Position numbers and translations under genes: made by a program
Shown: one piece after another, positions 17,598 to 27,408 of the stretch
How the letters are laid out: each line of letters begins with the position of its first letter
Position numbering within the stretch: the first letter of the stretch is position 1
Assembly (NCBI GenBank): GCA_017399535.1
Contig: JAFQBX010000005.1
Span: 108,697-172,696 of the forward strand
Source: Clostridia bacterium
GTDB taxonomy: Bacteria; Bacillota; Clostridia; Oscillospirales; Acutalibacteraceae
DNA length: 64,000 nt
Reading direction: 5' to 3'
Notes under the pieces: generated by a model
Seen by the model: only the letters and a program-made list of their open reading frames with translations
The model's database searches: none
What the model was told of the DNA's origin: nothing

Positions 17598-18689
17598 TTA
17601 TCCTTCCTTTCTCAAATCGATTATCTGCTTGCAGCGAATATTTGCGCTGTCGCCGCTCTGTACCGACACTGTTTTATTTTCGCCGACAGTTTTTTCCACC
17701 ATTTCGGCAAGGTAGCGTTTATCGGTGTTTTGGTCGTAAATTATTACCACGTCAACGTCGTATTCGGCTCGGTCGGTAGGCATCTCGTCAAGCAGGTCGA
17801 GATAAATCGCAAAGCCGACTGCTCCCGACGACCTTTTCATCTTTTTGAGCAGGTTGTCGTACTGACCGCCCGTCAAAACGCTCTGAGAAATGCCCGAAAT
17901 GAAGCCGCGGAAAACGATTCCGTTGTAGTAATTTGTGTCATTGACGGTCGAAAAGTCGAACGAGATTTTACTGCTAAACGGCAGGGCGTCGAGCATATCC
18001 GACAATGCCTTTAACTCGGCTAATGATTCGTCGGCAATACCCTTTAAGCTCGGCTCAATTTCGGCTATTACCGACTTTCTTTCGCCATAAACCGAGATGA
18101 GCTTCAAAATGCGCTCTCTGTTTTGGTCGGAAATTTCGTATTTCTCAAATGTGTTTATTAAATCGTGTGAATTTTTTTCGGCAATATATTTCAGCGCTTC
18201 CTGCTTAAAATTACTATTCCGACAAGCATTCTCGAGCAGGGTGGAAATGAGTCCCAGATGCGAGATTTCGATAACGAAATTATCCGAAATGAGCGAAAGA
18301 CTCTTTGACGCGAGCATAACCATTTCGTACAGGTCGTAAAGGTCGATTTCGCCGATACATTCAATACCCGTCTGCATAATTTCCTTGAACTGATGGGTAT
18401 TGTCCGAAACGCGATATACATTCTCGTTATAGCAGACCTTTTGCTTTTCGCCCGGTTTATCCTCGCCGTTTTTGATAATCGAGAGGGTGACATCCGGCTT
18501 TAATGCGAGGAGCTTTCCATTAGTATCGTTAAAGGAAATGATACGGTCGCTGACGAGAAAATCCTTGTTCTGAATATAAAACTCGTATTCCTCAAACTTG
18601 CTCATTTTAAAGGGCATATAGCCATACTGCTGATAAAGTGTACGAAGGGCAAAAATCGCCTTTTCTTCGCTGCGTAAAATGTTATTCAT
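17598..18689 (-). CDS. hisZ: ATP phosphoribosyltransferase regulatory subunit
   Basis: HisZ is a catalytically dead paralogue of class II histidyl-tRNA synthetase that forms a hetero-octamer with short HisG. The 363-residue protein shows the HisRS-like core: the motif 2 region KQKVCYNENVYR, QTGIECIGEID, and the late YYNGIVFRGFI and GGQYDNLL segments. It is shorter than a true synthetase and lacks the anticodon-binding domain, which argues against hisS. It lies 5 bases upstream of hisG, with its partner. Confidence 0.92.
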   Translation of the reverse strand: MNNILRSEEKAIFALRTLYQQYGYMPFKMSKFEEYEFYIQNKDFLVSDRIISFNDTNGKLLALKPDVTLSIIKNGEDKPGEKQKVCYNENVYRVSDNTHQFKEIMQTGIECIGEIDLYDLYEMVMLASKSLSLISDNFVIEISHLGLISTLLENACRNSNFKQEALKYIAEKNSHDLINTFEKYEISDQNRERILKLISVYGERKSVIAEIEPSLKGIADESLAELKALSDMLDALPFSSKISFDFSTVNDTNYYNGIVFRGFISGISQSVLTGGQYDNLLKKMKRSSGAVGFAIYLDLLDEMPTDRAEYDVDVVIIYDQNTDKRYLAEMVEKTVGENKTVSVQSGDSANIRCKQIIDLRKEG

Positions 18690-18690
18690 A

Positions 18691-18975
18691 TTACTTTTTT
18701 CCTCTTTCGATGACTATCTTGTATCCGCCTGTGCCGTATTCGAGGCATTTGCTTACGCGGCTGATTGTGGCGGTGCTGGCTCCGGTGCTTGCGGTGATTT
18801 TTGCATAGCTGATGCCCTCGTCAAGCATCTTTGCCACCGACAGACGCTGTGAAATATCAAGCGCCTCCTTAATAGTACATACGTCCTCTAAAAAGGCATA
18901 GATTTCGTCCTTTGTTTTAAGTGATAATAATGCTTCACACAGCTCGTCTGTGCTTTTGTTATGCCAATTACTCAT
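18691..18975 (-). CDS. hisR: TrpR/YerC-family transcriptional regulator, likely histidine repressor HisR
   Basis: A 94-residue DNA-binding protein of the TrpR-like YerC/YecD family. It is all-helical, with a helix-turn-helix near residues 48-78 (LSVAKMLDEGISYAKI then ASTGASTATISRVSKCL). I choose the ATG at 18975 because GGAGG precedes it by five bases. It is the first gene of the his operon, one base before hisZ. Family members in Firmicutes are predicted to repress histidine genes with histidine as co-repressor. A candidate operator lies just upstream over the predicted start site, so it probably also represses itself. Identity as HisR is inferred from context. Confidence 0.82.
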   Translation of the reverse strand: MSNWHNKSTDELCEALLSLKTKDEIYAFLEDVCTIKEALDISQRLSVAKMLDEGISYAKITASTGASTATISRVSKCLEYGTGGYKIVIERGKK

Positions 18976-19000
18976 AATGTCCTCCAAAAATACTTTACTC

Positions 19001-19016
19001 CACTAATGCGCTAATG
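19001..19016 (-). promoter_or_regulatory. candidate HisR operator over the his transcription start
   Basis: CACTAATGCGCTAATG is an imperfect 16-bp palindrome (10 of 16 positions symmetric). It lies 6 bases downstream of the -10 box of the his promoter, so a bound repressor would cover the start site. Confidence 0.5.
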
Positions 19017-19022
19017 TAATGA

Positions 19023-19051
19023 ATTATAATACGATTACCCCTTATAGTCAA
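19023..19051 (-). promoter_or_regulatory. SigA-type promoter of the histidine operon
   Basis: Read on the minus strand: TTGACT (19051-19046), exactly 17 bases, TATAAT (19028-19023). It is one of the best promoter matches in the window and drives hisR-Z-G-D-C-B-H-A-F-IE. Confidence 0.85.
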
Positions 19052-19101
19052 TAGCATTTTTCATTTTTTTACGCTAATTTCCCCCTTTTCTTTATAAAAA
19101 A

Positions 19102-19131
19102 GAATATTGCACACGATTTTTGCGGATAATA
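19102..19131 (+). promoter_or_regulatory. SigG/SigF-like forespore promoter of spoVAD
   Basis: GAATA (19102-19106), an 18-base spacer and GATAATA (19125-19131) fit the forespore sigma pattern (G-A-A-T-A, about 18 bases, C-A-T-A-x-T-A). SpoVA genes are SigG-dependent in Bacillus. Confidence 0.5.
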
Positions 19132-19156
19132 TGGAAAAAAACAAAGGATGAACGCT

Positions 19157-20176
19157 ATGAACGCCGTAAATAAAAACAAAATTATTCGATTTGAAAATCC
19201 GCCGCAGGTCATCTCCTTTGCCGCCGCAGTCGGCAAAAAGGAAGGTGAAGGTCCCTTTGCCGTATACTTCGACTGCGTTGACACCTCCCCTTCTCCCGAC
19301 GGCTCGTGGGAAAATGAAGAAAGCTCTCTTCAGCGCAGAGCCCTCCACACCGCCCTCAAAAAAGGTGGATTTGCACCGAATGATATTGATATACTGTACG
19401 CAGGCGACCTGCTTAATCAGAGTATGAGCTCGACCTTTGGTCTGCGTGATTTCGGCATTCCGTTCGTGGGGCTTTTTGGTGCATGCTCGACAATGGCTCT
19501 GTCACTTGCGATGGCGTCGGTTGCCGTAATGAGCGGTGCCGCAAACACGGCCGCCGCCGTCACCTCCTCCCATTTCTGTACCGCCGAGCGTCAATTTCGC
19601 ACTCCCGTCGATTACGGCGGTCAGCGTACTCCGTCGGCACAGTGGACGGTGTGCGGCTCGGGAGCGGTTATACTTTCGAAGGATAGAAAGGTGCGGCAAA
19701 ATGGAAACATTCACATTCCCGATATCATGCTCGGAAAAATCGTCGATTACGGTCAAAAGGACGCCAACAACATGGGCGCCGCCATGGCTCCTGCCGCCGC
19801 GGATACCATTTCGCATTATTTACGCGAGTCAAAGACCTCTCCCGACGACTATGACGCAATCATCACGGGCGACCTTGGATGCGTCGGCTCGTCACTTTTA
19901 TACGAGCTAATGAAAAGCGACAGAGTGGACATTTCGGGTGTTCACAAGGATTGCGGTATGATGATTTTTGACCGCGAAAGGCAGGACGTTCACTCGGGCG
20001 GCTCGGGCTGCGGCTGTGCGGCAAGTATGCTCTGCGGCTACTTTCTGAACATGATAAAAAGCGGTGAAATGAAAAACATCCTTTTCTGCGCTACGGGTGC
20101 GCTGATGTCAACCACCTCGTCACAGCAGGGCGAAAGCATACCCGGCATTTGCCACCTCGTTCACATTCAAGGATAA
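19157..20176 (+). CDS. spoVAD: stage V sporulation protein AD
   Basis: SpoVAD is a thiolase-fold protein that binds dipicolinic acid for transport into the forespore through the SpoVA channel. The 339-residue product has the typical opening IIRFENPPQVISFAAAVGKKEGEGP, then the FGLRDFGIPFVGLFGACSTM stretch, the ERQFRTPVDYGGQRTPSAQWT block and the DCGMMIFDRERQDVHSGGSGCGC end. I favour the ATG at 19157 because AAAGGATG lies just before it; an ATG at 19148 is possible. It is not flanked by spoVAC or spoVAE, which normally sit beside it. A terminator follows. Confidence 0.93.
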   Translation: MNAVNKNKIIRFENPPQVISFAAAVGKKEGEGPFAVYFDCVDTSPSPDGSWENEESSLQRRALHTALKKGGFAPNDIDILYAGDLLNQSMSSTFGLRDFGIPFVGLFGACSTMALSLAMASVAVMSGAANTAAAVTSSHFCTAERQFRTPVDYGGQRTPSAQWTVCGSGAVILSKDRKVRQNGNIHIPDIMLGKIVDYGQKDANNMGAAMAPAAADTISHYLRESKTSPDDYDAIITGDLGCVGSSLLYELMKSDRVDISGVHKDCGMMIFDRERQDVHSGGSGCGCAASMLCGYFLNMIKSGEMKNILFCATGALMSTTSSQQGESIPGICHLVHIQG

Positions 20177-20185
20177 ATTTTTTCA

Positions 20186-20220
20186 GGGCGTACATTAGGG
20201 CAAGATGTACGCCCGTTTTT
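20186..20220 (+). terminator. strong terminator after spoVAD
   Basis: GGGCGTACAT pairs perfectly with ATGTACGCCC around a nine-base loop, then GTTTTTG. Confidence 0.85.
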
Positions 20221-20285
20221 GATTTTTCATAATCTGTTCAGAAGCGAATATACTTTAATTAAAAAAGAGATTTTGGGGAGTTAGT

Positions 20286-20816
20286 ATGAAAAAATCATTA
20301 TCCTTTTGGCAATTTGTCGGATTTGTATTCACGTCGGTGGTCGGCACGCTGCTTCACTTTTTATACGAATGGACGGGAGAAAGCGTAATAGTCGGTCTGT
20401 TTTCGGCTGTTAACGAGTCCATTTTTGAGCACATGAAGCTACTTTTCTTCCCGATGCTTCTTTTTGCGTTTATCGAGGCAAAATATATCGGCGAGGAATA
20501 TGATAACTTCTGGTGTGCTAAACTTATCGGCATTTTGGTCGGTGTGGGGCTCATTCCCGTGATTTATTACACATACACGGGCATATTCGGGGTCAACGCC
20601 GACTGGTTCAATATCACGATATTTTTCATCACCGCCGCCATTTCGTATATGGTCGAGACGCGGCTGATAAAAAACGGTCGTTGCCTCTGTATTCAGCCGA
20701 ATTTGGCGAAATTTATATTGATAGTATTAGCCGCCGTATTCATCGTGCTTACCTTCTTTCCGCCGAAAATACCGCTTTTCGAGGACCCGATAACAGCCAC
20801 CTACGGAATACAGTAA
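20286..20816 (+). CDS. DUF6512-like polytopic membrane protein
   Basis: A 176-residue integral membrane protein with about five spans. It matches my memory of the DUF6512 family of Clostridia: FVGFVFTSVVGTLLHFLYEWTG at the start and the conserved AVNESIFEHMKLLFFPML segment near residue 40, where charged residues sit inside a helix. It begins with ATG after TTGGGGAGTTAGT. The next genes on the same strand are the DUF6774-like small protein (47 bases on) and a DUF421 protein, which may form one transcript. No biochemical function is known to me. Confidence 0.75.
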   Translation: MKKSLSFWQFVGFVFTSVVGTLLHFLYEWTGESVIVGLFSAVNESIFEHMKLLFFPMLLFAFIEAKYIGEEYDNFWCAKLIGILVGVGLIPVIYYTYTGIFGVNADWFNITIFFITAAISYMVETRLIKNGRCLCIQPNLAKFILIVLAAVFIVLTFFPPKIPLFEDPITATYGIQ

Positions 20817-20862
20817 AGACGCACTTGTCACCCGCCGAATATACTGGTCGTGGGGTGATAAA

Positions 20863-21039
20863 ATGAACGCTTGTGGAATTACCGCGTCGGTTACGGCGAT
20901 TGCAAACGCCATTTCCTGCAAGCTAACCAACGAGGAGCTTGCCCTTTTGGCTTCGGTACTCGTCCAGCTTGGTGACACGCTCGTTACCATCGTTTCGCAA
21001 AGGGCATTGTGCGAAAAGAAATGCGAGCAAATAAAATAA
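20863..21039 (+). CDS. small DUF6774-like protein (58 residues)
   Basis: A short gene beginning MNACGITASVTAIANAISCKL and ending CEKKCEQIK. GGGGTGATAAA lies before the ATG. The protein is amphipathic, with a central hydrophobic helix (NEELALLASVLVQLGDTLVTIVS) and four cysteines, two near each end. I recall similar small proteins, termed DUF6774, in Clostridia, where they recur near sporulation and surface genes. Its position between DUF6512 and DUF421 genes, with codon use like its neighbours, supports it being real. Function unknown. Confidence 0.75.
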   Translation: MNACGITASVTAIANAISCKLTNEELALLASVLVQLGDTLVTIVSQRALCEKKCEQIK

Positions 21040-21087
21040 ACCTTTTCGGGTAAACTTAATAAAAAAGGCATACCGAGAGGGACCAAT

Positions 21088-21762
21088 ATGGAAATAGTAA
21101 ATGTTATTTTGACGTCAATTCTGTCGGCGGCGGCACTATTTATAATTGCGAAAATTATGGGACACAAGCAGATGTCACAGCTCGACTTTTTCGATTATAT
21201 TACAGGAATTACAATCGGCTCAATCGCGGCAGAGCTTGCAACCGAGCTCGAAAACCCCTTACAGCCGCTGATTGCGATGGCGGTGTACGGTGCTATTGCG
21301 GTTGGGCTTACGCTCATTACAAGCAAACTGCCGAAAGTACGAAAATTTATTAACGGCACACCGACGATTATTATGAATAACGGCAAAATTTATCGCAAAA
21401 ACATGAAAAAGGCACAGCTTGACCTGAGCGAATTTATGGTTATGTGCCGTCAGGAAGGGTACTTTAACCTGAATGATATCGAGACGGCAATTTTTGAGTA
21501 CAACGGACGTCTGACCATTCTGCCGAAGGCAGTAAAGCGACCGATTATTCCCGAGGATATGGGCATTTCGCCAAAAAGTGAAGGGATAAACACCGAACTT
21601 ATTATGGACGGCAGAATTATGGGCGAAAATCTGAAACGAATGGGACTGAACGAAAAATGGCTCAAAAATCAACTTGCCGAGCAGGGATATAAAAGCGAAA
21701 AGGAAATTTTCCTGGGACTGTGTGACAGCAACAACAAGCTGACATTATTTGAAATAATTTGA
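21088..21762 (+). CDS. DUF421 (YetF/YdfS-type) membrane protein
   Basis: A 224-residue protein with three N-terminal membrane spans (about residues 5-80) and a cytoplasmic C-terminal domain. It has the family features HKQMSQLDFFDYITGITIGSIAAELA and FINGTPTIIMNNGKIYRKNMKK, then SEFMVMCRQEGYFNLNDIETAIFE. DUF421/YetF proteins are membrane proteins of unclear function; in Bacillus one is encoded within the mobile spoVA operon linked to spore heat resistance. Its closeness to spoVAD here therefore suggests a spore-membrane role, which is an inference. A terminator follows directly. Confidence 0.88.
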   Translation: MEIVNVILTSILSAAALFIIAKIMGHKQMSQLDFFDYITGITIGSIAAELATELENPLQPLIAMAVYGAIAVGLTLITSKLPKVRKFINGTPTIIMNNGKIYRKNMKKAQLDLSEFMVMCRQEGYFNLNDIETAIFEYNGRLTILPKAVKRPIIPEDMGISPKSEGINTELIMDGRIMGENLKRMGLNEKWLKNQLAEQGYKSEKEIFLGLCDSNNKLTLFEII

Positions 21763-21766
21763 TAGC

Positions 21767-21800
21767 GAAAAAGCGCAGCCGCCCCCGACTGCGCTTTTTT
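21767..21800 (+). terminator. terminator after the DUF421 gene
   Basis: AAAAAGCGCAG pairs with CTGCGCTTTTTT around a short G+C-rich loop. Confidence 0.8.
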
Positions 21801-21899
21801 ATTGTCTTTTAGTTTTTTTATTGAAAAATCGTGCTAGGAATGATATATTTATTTTAAAGAGCAAATCTCTTGAAATTTAACCATAAGGAGAAATTATTT

Positions 21900-22880
21900 A
21901 TGTTTTGTCAAAATTGCGGCTTTAATTTAGATGACAACGCTGCCTTCTGTCCAAACTGTGGCAATGCTGTTGCAAAAGCTGATGCATCTATTTACACATC
22001 TACTGCTCCTGTTGCTACGCCTGCTCCCGAGCAAACCTACGCAGCACCTCAGCAGAACTACACTGCTCCTCAGCCGGTCTATAACGTTCCCCAACCAACC
22101 TATAACGCTCCTCAGCCAACATTCTTAAATCCCATAACCGCACGTTTCAATACCGCCTTTTCTAACGCGTTATTCCTGGTTGTATGTATTTTAGTAACCG
22201 TTTCTACAGTTTTCTCATCCTTCACACCAACCGATACCTCACAAAGTTTTAGACCCGACGTTCTTGGAATTCTCTTTTCGATTTTCCTTTGGATAACATT
22301 CGTTTCGGCTAAAAAGGGCAACGTAAGCGTTAAATCCCTCCGTTCAACAAGCGGAACCGTTCTAGCCATGTATATACTTATGTGGATTGTCATTGGTCTT
22401 TTTGTAATCGCAGGAGCTATTTTTTTAGTTATCGGTAATGATGCAGGAGAATTTCTGGAGGCAGTTATGGAAGAACTCCCGTACGAAACCAGATACGAAA
22501 TTGCAAATATTATTTCTGAACTTGGTATCAACTCAATCGACGATATCCTTGTGTTCTTTGCAATCGTTGCGTTCGTTTCTGCCGGTATTGCAACCGTATT
22601 AAACATCCTATTCTATGGTTCGCTTCGCAAGTTTGCTAAAACGCTTTACACAAGCGCACTAAACGGCGTCGATAGCATTAAAAAAGCATCAGCTTGCAGC
22701 ATCTGGTTACTTATCGTCGGCATTTTCACGGCTTTGACCATATTTAATAGCAGCGGAGCCGAAATTATCGCCAAAATATCTCAGTCAGCTACGTATATTA
22801 TCCTCTTTATTTGGATTAGAAAGTTTTTTGTAGCGGCTACTCCGACCTTTACAGCACCTCAACAGAATTACATCGGTTAA
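21900..22880 (+). CDS. zinc-ribbon membrane protein with a Pro/Gln/Tyr repeat linker
   Basis: A 326-residue protein. The start at 21900 follows ATAAGGAG and opens directly into a zinc ribbon: FCQNCG and FCPNCG, 17 residues apart. Residues about 35-80 are a low-complexity linker of repeats such as APQPTYNA, PQPVYNV and APQQNY; the last residues repeat the same motif (TAPQQNYIG). The rest holds five or six hydrophobic spans separated by short loops, including one acidic stretch (AVMEELPYETRYEI). The architecture, zinc ribbon plus linker plus membrane domain, is common in Firmicutes but lacks an assigned role. The next gene starts with the same MFCQNCG ribbon, so the two likely work together. 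Confidence 0.8.
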   Translation: MFCQNCGFNLDDNAAFCPNCGNAVAKADASIYTSTAPVATPAPEQTYAAPQQNYTAPQPVYNVPQPTYNAPQPTFLNPITARFNTAFSNALFLVVCILVTVSTVFSSFTPTDTSQSFRPDVLGILFSIFLWITFVSAKKGNVSVKSLRSTSGTVLAMYILMWIVIGLFVIAGAIFLVIGNDAGEFLEAVMEELPYETRYEIANIISELGINSIDDILVFFAIVAFVSAGIATVLNILFYGSLRKFAKTLYTSALNGVDSIKKASACSIWLLIVGIFTALTIFNSSGAEIIAKISQSATYIILFIWIRKFFVAATPTFTAPQQNYIG

Positions 22881-22894
22881 TTTGGAGTGATACC

Positions 22895-23128
22895 ATGTTT
22901 TGTCAAAATTGCGGAGCGTCACTCAATGACGGAGAAAAATTTTGCTACAAATGCGGCGCAAAACAAGCGCACGCTGACGAATTTAAAGAAGCTGAAAAGA
23001 ATGACGGCGAGGGTAAAATCACGCTCAACAAGGAGCAGAAAAAGACCGTTATCGAAACCTGCGTTTACACCGCCCTGCTGATTGGTTTCATCTTTCTTTT
23101 ATATTCAGTACTAAAATTTTTAATATAA
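22895..23128 (+). CDS. small zinc-ribbon protein with one membrane anchor
   Basis: A 77-residue protein: a zinc ribbon at the N terminus (FCQNCGASLND and FCYKCGAK), a charged middle (EFKEAEKNDGEGK) and a single C-terminal span (VYTALLIGFIFLLYSVLKFLI). It is tail-anchored with the ribbon in the cytoplasm. It begins 14 bases after the stop of the larger zinc-ribbon gene behind TTTGGAGTGA and shares its first seven residues, so it looks like a duplicated, shortened partner. Function unknown. Confidence 0.8.
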   Translation: MFCQNCGASLNDGEKFCYKCGAKQAHADEFKEAEKNDGEGKITLNKEQKKTVIETCVYTALLIGFIFLLYSVLKFLI

Positions 23129-23130
23129 GC

Positions 23131-23168
23131 AAAAAAGGATGCAGTCGGATTTGACTGCATCCTTTTTT
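23131..23168. terminator. bidirectional terminator between zinc-ribbon and groEL genes
   Basis: AAAAAAGGATGCAGTC pairs with GACTGCATCCTTTTTT; both strands have a T run. Confidence 0.85.
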
Positions 23169-23177
23169 CATTTTTTA

Positions 23178-24827
<1,650 letters not shown>

Positions 24828-24839
24828 CTATCAAAAAAA

Positions 24840-25191
<352 letters not shown>

Positions 25192-25243
25192 TTGTATTTT
25201 ACCACCATTTTTTGAAATTACAATAGGTTTTTTTAAATTTTTT

Positions 25244-26206
25244 CTATTTTTTTACGGTAGCGGCTCTCTTTAAAATCTCCTTTTTGCCGCTTTTTTCCAT
25301 CGCGTACTGGGGCAAAATTATCTTTACTCCGCCCTCAATTATGCTGATGGTTATACTTTCGGTCATCAGAATTTCGCCATCGTATGTAACCGAAAGCGGC
25401 TTTGATGCCGTGATTTTGAGATTTTTGCATCCTACCGATGCTACAAGGTCGGTATATTTGACATGCTTTCCCTTCATATATAAGGGGAAAAGCTGTAAAA
25501 ATCTCAGTCGTGAAATATTCTTTATCATCATGACCGAAATCTTTCGGTTAAAGGGGTCGGCTTCAGGCACGTTGAGCATTCCTCCGCCCTGAAATCTGCC
25601 GTTTGCGGCGGTAGTGAGTACCAAGCGGTCCTTTTCAAGTTGAGTTCCGTCGATTTCGACCGTCATTTCGTTAGTAAGGTCACCCGCCAAGCTATAAAGG
25701 GCTGATATAATATACGCCAATTTTCCCGAAACATTCGACTTATTCTTAAACTTGACAAAATTATTGGCAACCGTGGCGTCAAAGCCCATCGAAATCTGGT
25801 TAATTGCATAGGGTCCGTCCTCGATATGAAAAAGGTCGGCGTCGGCGCTGTCACCCTCGACCTGCGCCTTTATATTAAAATATGCTTCTCTATCGTCGCC
25901 GCAAATGCTCGAAACAAAATCATTTCCCGATCCGCAAGGAATTACACCCAGTTCAACGTTTTCGTACCCTGCCATGCCATTTACCGTTTCGTTAAGGGTG
26001 CCGTCGCCGCCACAGGCATAAATCCTTACCTTTTCGCCGCTTTTGGCATAACGAAGGGCGATATCGGTAGCGTCACCCTTATACTTTGTAAACTCGATTT
26101 TGTAGCTGCCGCCGTGTCTTTCGAAATGGTCGCGAATGTCGGAAATAACCTTTTCGGTGACCTTGCCGCTGCCTGCCGCTCTATTAACAATAAAAATATG
26201 CTGCAT
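25244..26206 (-). CDS. diacylglycerol/lipid kinase (DagK/YegS/BmrU family)
   Basis: A 320-residue cytosolic or membrane-associated lipid kinase that would phosphorylate diacylglycerol or a related lipid with ATP. The N-terminal catalytic domain carries IVNRAAGSG, the nucleotide loop CGGDGTLNETVNG near residue 65 and the GVIPCGSGNDFVSS motif near 90. The C-terminal half is the beta-rich domain with ANGRFQGGGMLNVPEADP. It is a single gene on the minus strand, 71 bases from the methyltransferase gene. The lipid substrate is not determinable; roles in lipid recycling from lipoteichoic acid synthesis are known for DgkB. Confidence 0.9.
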   Translation of the reverse strand: MQHIFIVNRAAGSGKVTEKVISDIRDHFERHGGSYKIEFTKYKGDATDIALRYAKSGEKVRIYACGGDGTLNETVNGMAGYENVELGVIPCGSGNDFVSSICGDDREAYFNIKAQVEGDSADADLFHIEDGPYAINQISMGFDATVANNFVKFKNKSNVSGKLAYIISALYSLAGDLTNEMTVEIDGTQLEKDRLVLTTAANGRFQGGGMLNVPEADPFNRKISVMMIKNISRLRFLQLFPLYMKGKHVKYTDLVASVGCKNLKITASKPLSVTYDGEILMTESITISIIEGGVKIILPQYAMEKSGKKEILKRAATVKK

Positions 26207-26276
26207 ATCCCCTATACCTCACATTCCCAAAATTGTTTTTTAAGCCGATTTGTTTGCCATCCCTATCCTTTTTTCT

Positions 26277-27395
26277 CTATTTATAATAAAAATAAAGCTG
26301 ACATCTGATGCTTCCATTATACAATTTTCTGCGCTTGTCTGCAACCCTTCCGAAAAGACGTTCAAAATTCTCGTCGGGGCTGATTACGGTATATTTGTAG
26401 CCGTGCTTTTGCTCAAAAACGCTGCCCATCACTTTATAAAGGTCACGTGCGGTGTCGATGTCGAGCATTCTCTCGCCATAGGGTGGATTGGTTACGGTTA
26501 CGCCTCTCTCGGTAGGAATCTTAAAATCCTTTACGTCGGCAACCGAGGCGGTAACGCATCCGTCAACACCTGCTTTTTTTGCGTTGGCGAGGGTTAGCGC
26601 GACCATTTCGGCATCCTTGTCGAAGCCGACAGCCCTGAACGGAACGCTGTTGTCAATCATATCCCTTGCGGTCGCTCTCTCCTGCTGCCAAACCGATGAG
26701 GGAATGAAATCAAATCTTTCGGCGGCGAAGGAGCGGAAAAGTCCCGGCGCGATGTTTCGCGCCATGAGTGCCGCCTCGATGAGAATTGTTCCCGAGCCGC
26801 AGAAGGGGTCATAAAGAGTCGAATCGGGATAAATTCGCGACAGCTTTACCATAGCGGCGGCGAGTGTTTCTTTTAACGGTGCTTCGCCCGAATTGGCTCG
26901 GTAGCCGCGCTTGTGAAGTCCCTCTCCCGACGTGTCAATGAGTATCTGCACACGGTCCTTTAATATAAAAAACGAGATTTTTCGCTCGTTGCCGAGCTCG
27001 TCAAACCAATCGATTTTATACACCGATTTAAGTCGCTCGACTATCGCCTTTTTTACAATCGACTGGCAATCGGGTATCGAATAAAGTGCCGAATTGACCG
27101 AGCTTCCCTTTACGGGAAAGGCATCGTCGGCTCCGATATAATCCTCAAAATTAAGCGCCTTTACTCCGTCAAAAAGCTCGGTAAAGCTCCTTGCCTCGAA
27201 GCTGCCGACGAGTATCTGAATTCGCTCGGCAAAGCGACTGCGTATATTCGCTCTGGCAATTATTTCGGCGCCGCCGCTGAAAAGCACACGTCCGTTTTCG
27301 GCAACGACGTTTTCGGCGCCCATTTCCTTTAATTCGTCTGCAACCGGCTTTTCGAGTCCGAAAAGGCAGGGTGCGACACAGTTATACGTCTTCAT
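26277..27395 (-). CDS. THUMP-domain 23S rRNA guanine-N2 methyltransferase (RlmL/YpsC type)
   Basis: A 372-residue class I SAM-dependent RNA methyltransferase. Residues about 50-155 form the THUMP RNA-binding domain; the catalytic Rossmann domain follows with the SAM loop DPFCGSGTILIEAALMA near residue 190, the acidic GFDKDAEMVAL and the N-methyltransferase motif TNPPYGERM near residue 305. Family members methylate guanine in 23S rRNA. It lies 13 bases downstream of the fumarase alpha gene, so they may share a transcript. Confidence 0.9.
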   Translation of the reverse strand: MKTYNCVAPCLFGLEKPVADELKEMGAENVVAENGRVLFSGGAEIIARANIRSRFAERIQILVGSFEARSFTELFDGVKALNFEDYIGADDAFPVKGSSVNSALYSIPDCQSIVKKAIVERLKSVYKIDWFDELGNERKISFFILKDRVQILIDTSGEGLHKRGYRANSGEAPLKETLAAAMVKLSRIYPDSTLYDPFCGSGTILIEAALMARNIAPGLFRSFAAERFDFIPSSVWQQERATARDMIDNSVPFRAVGFDKDAEMVALTLANAKKAGVDGCVTASVADVKDFKIPTERGVTVTNPPYGERMLDIDTARDLYKVMGSVFEQKHGYKYTVISPDENFERLFGRVADKRRKLYNGSIRCQLYFYYK

Positions 27396-27408
27396 ACTTT
27401 TTATTCCT

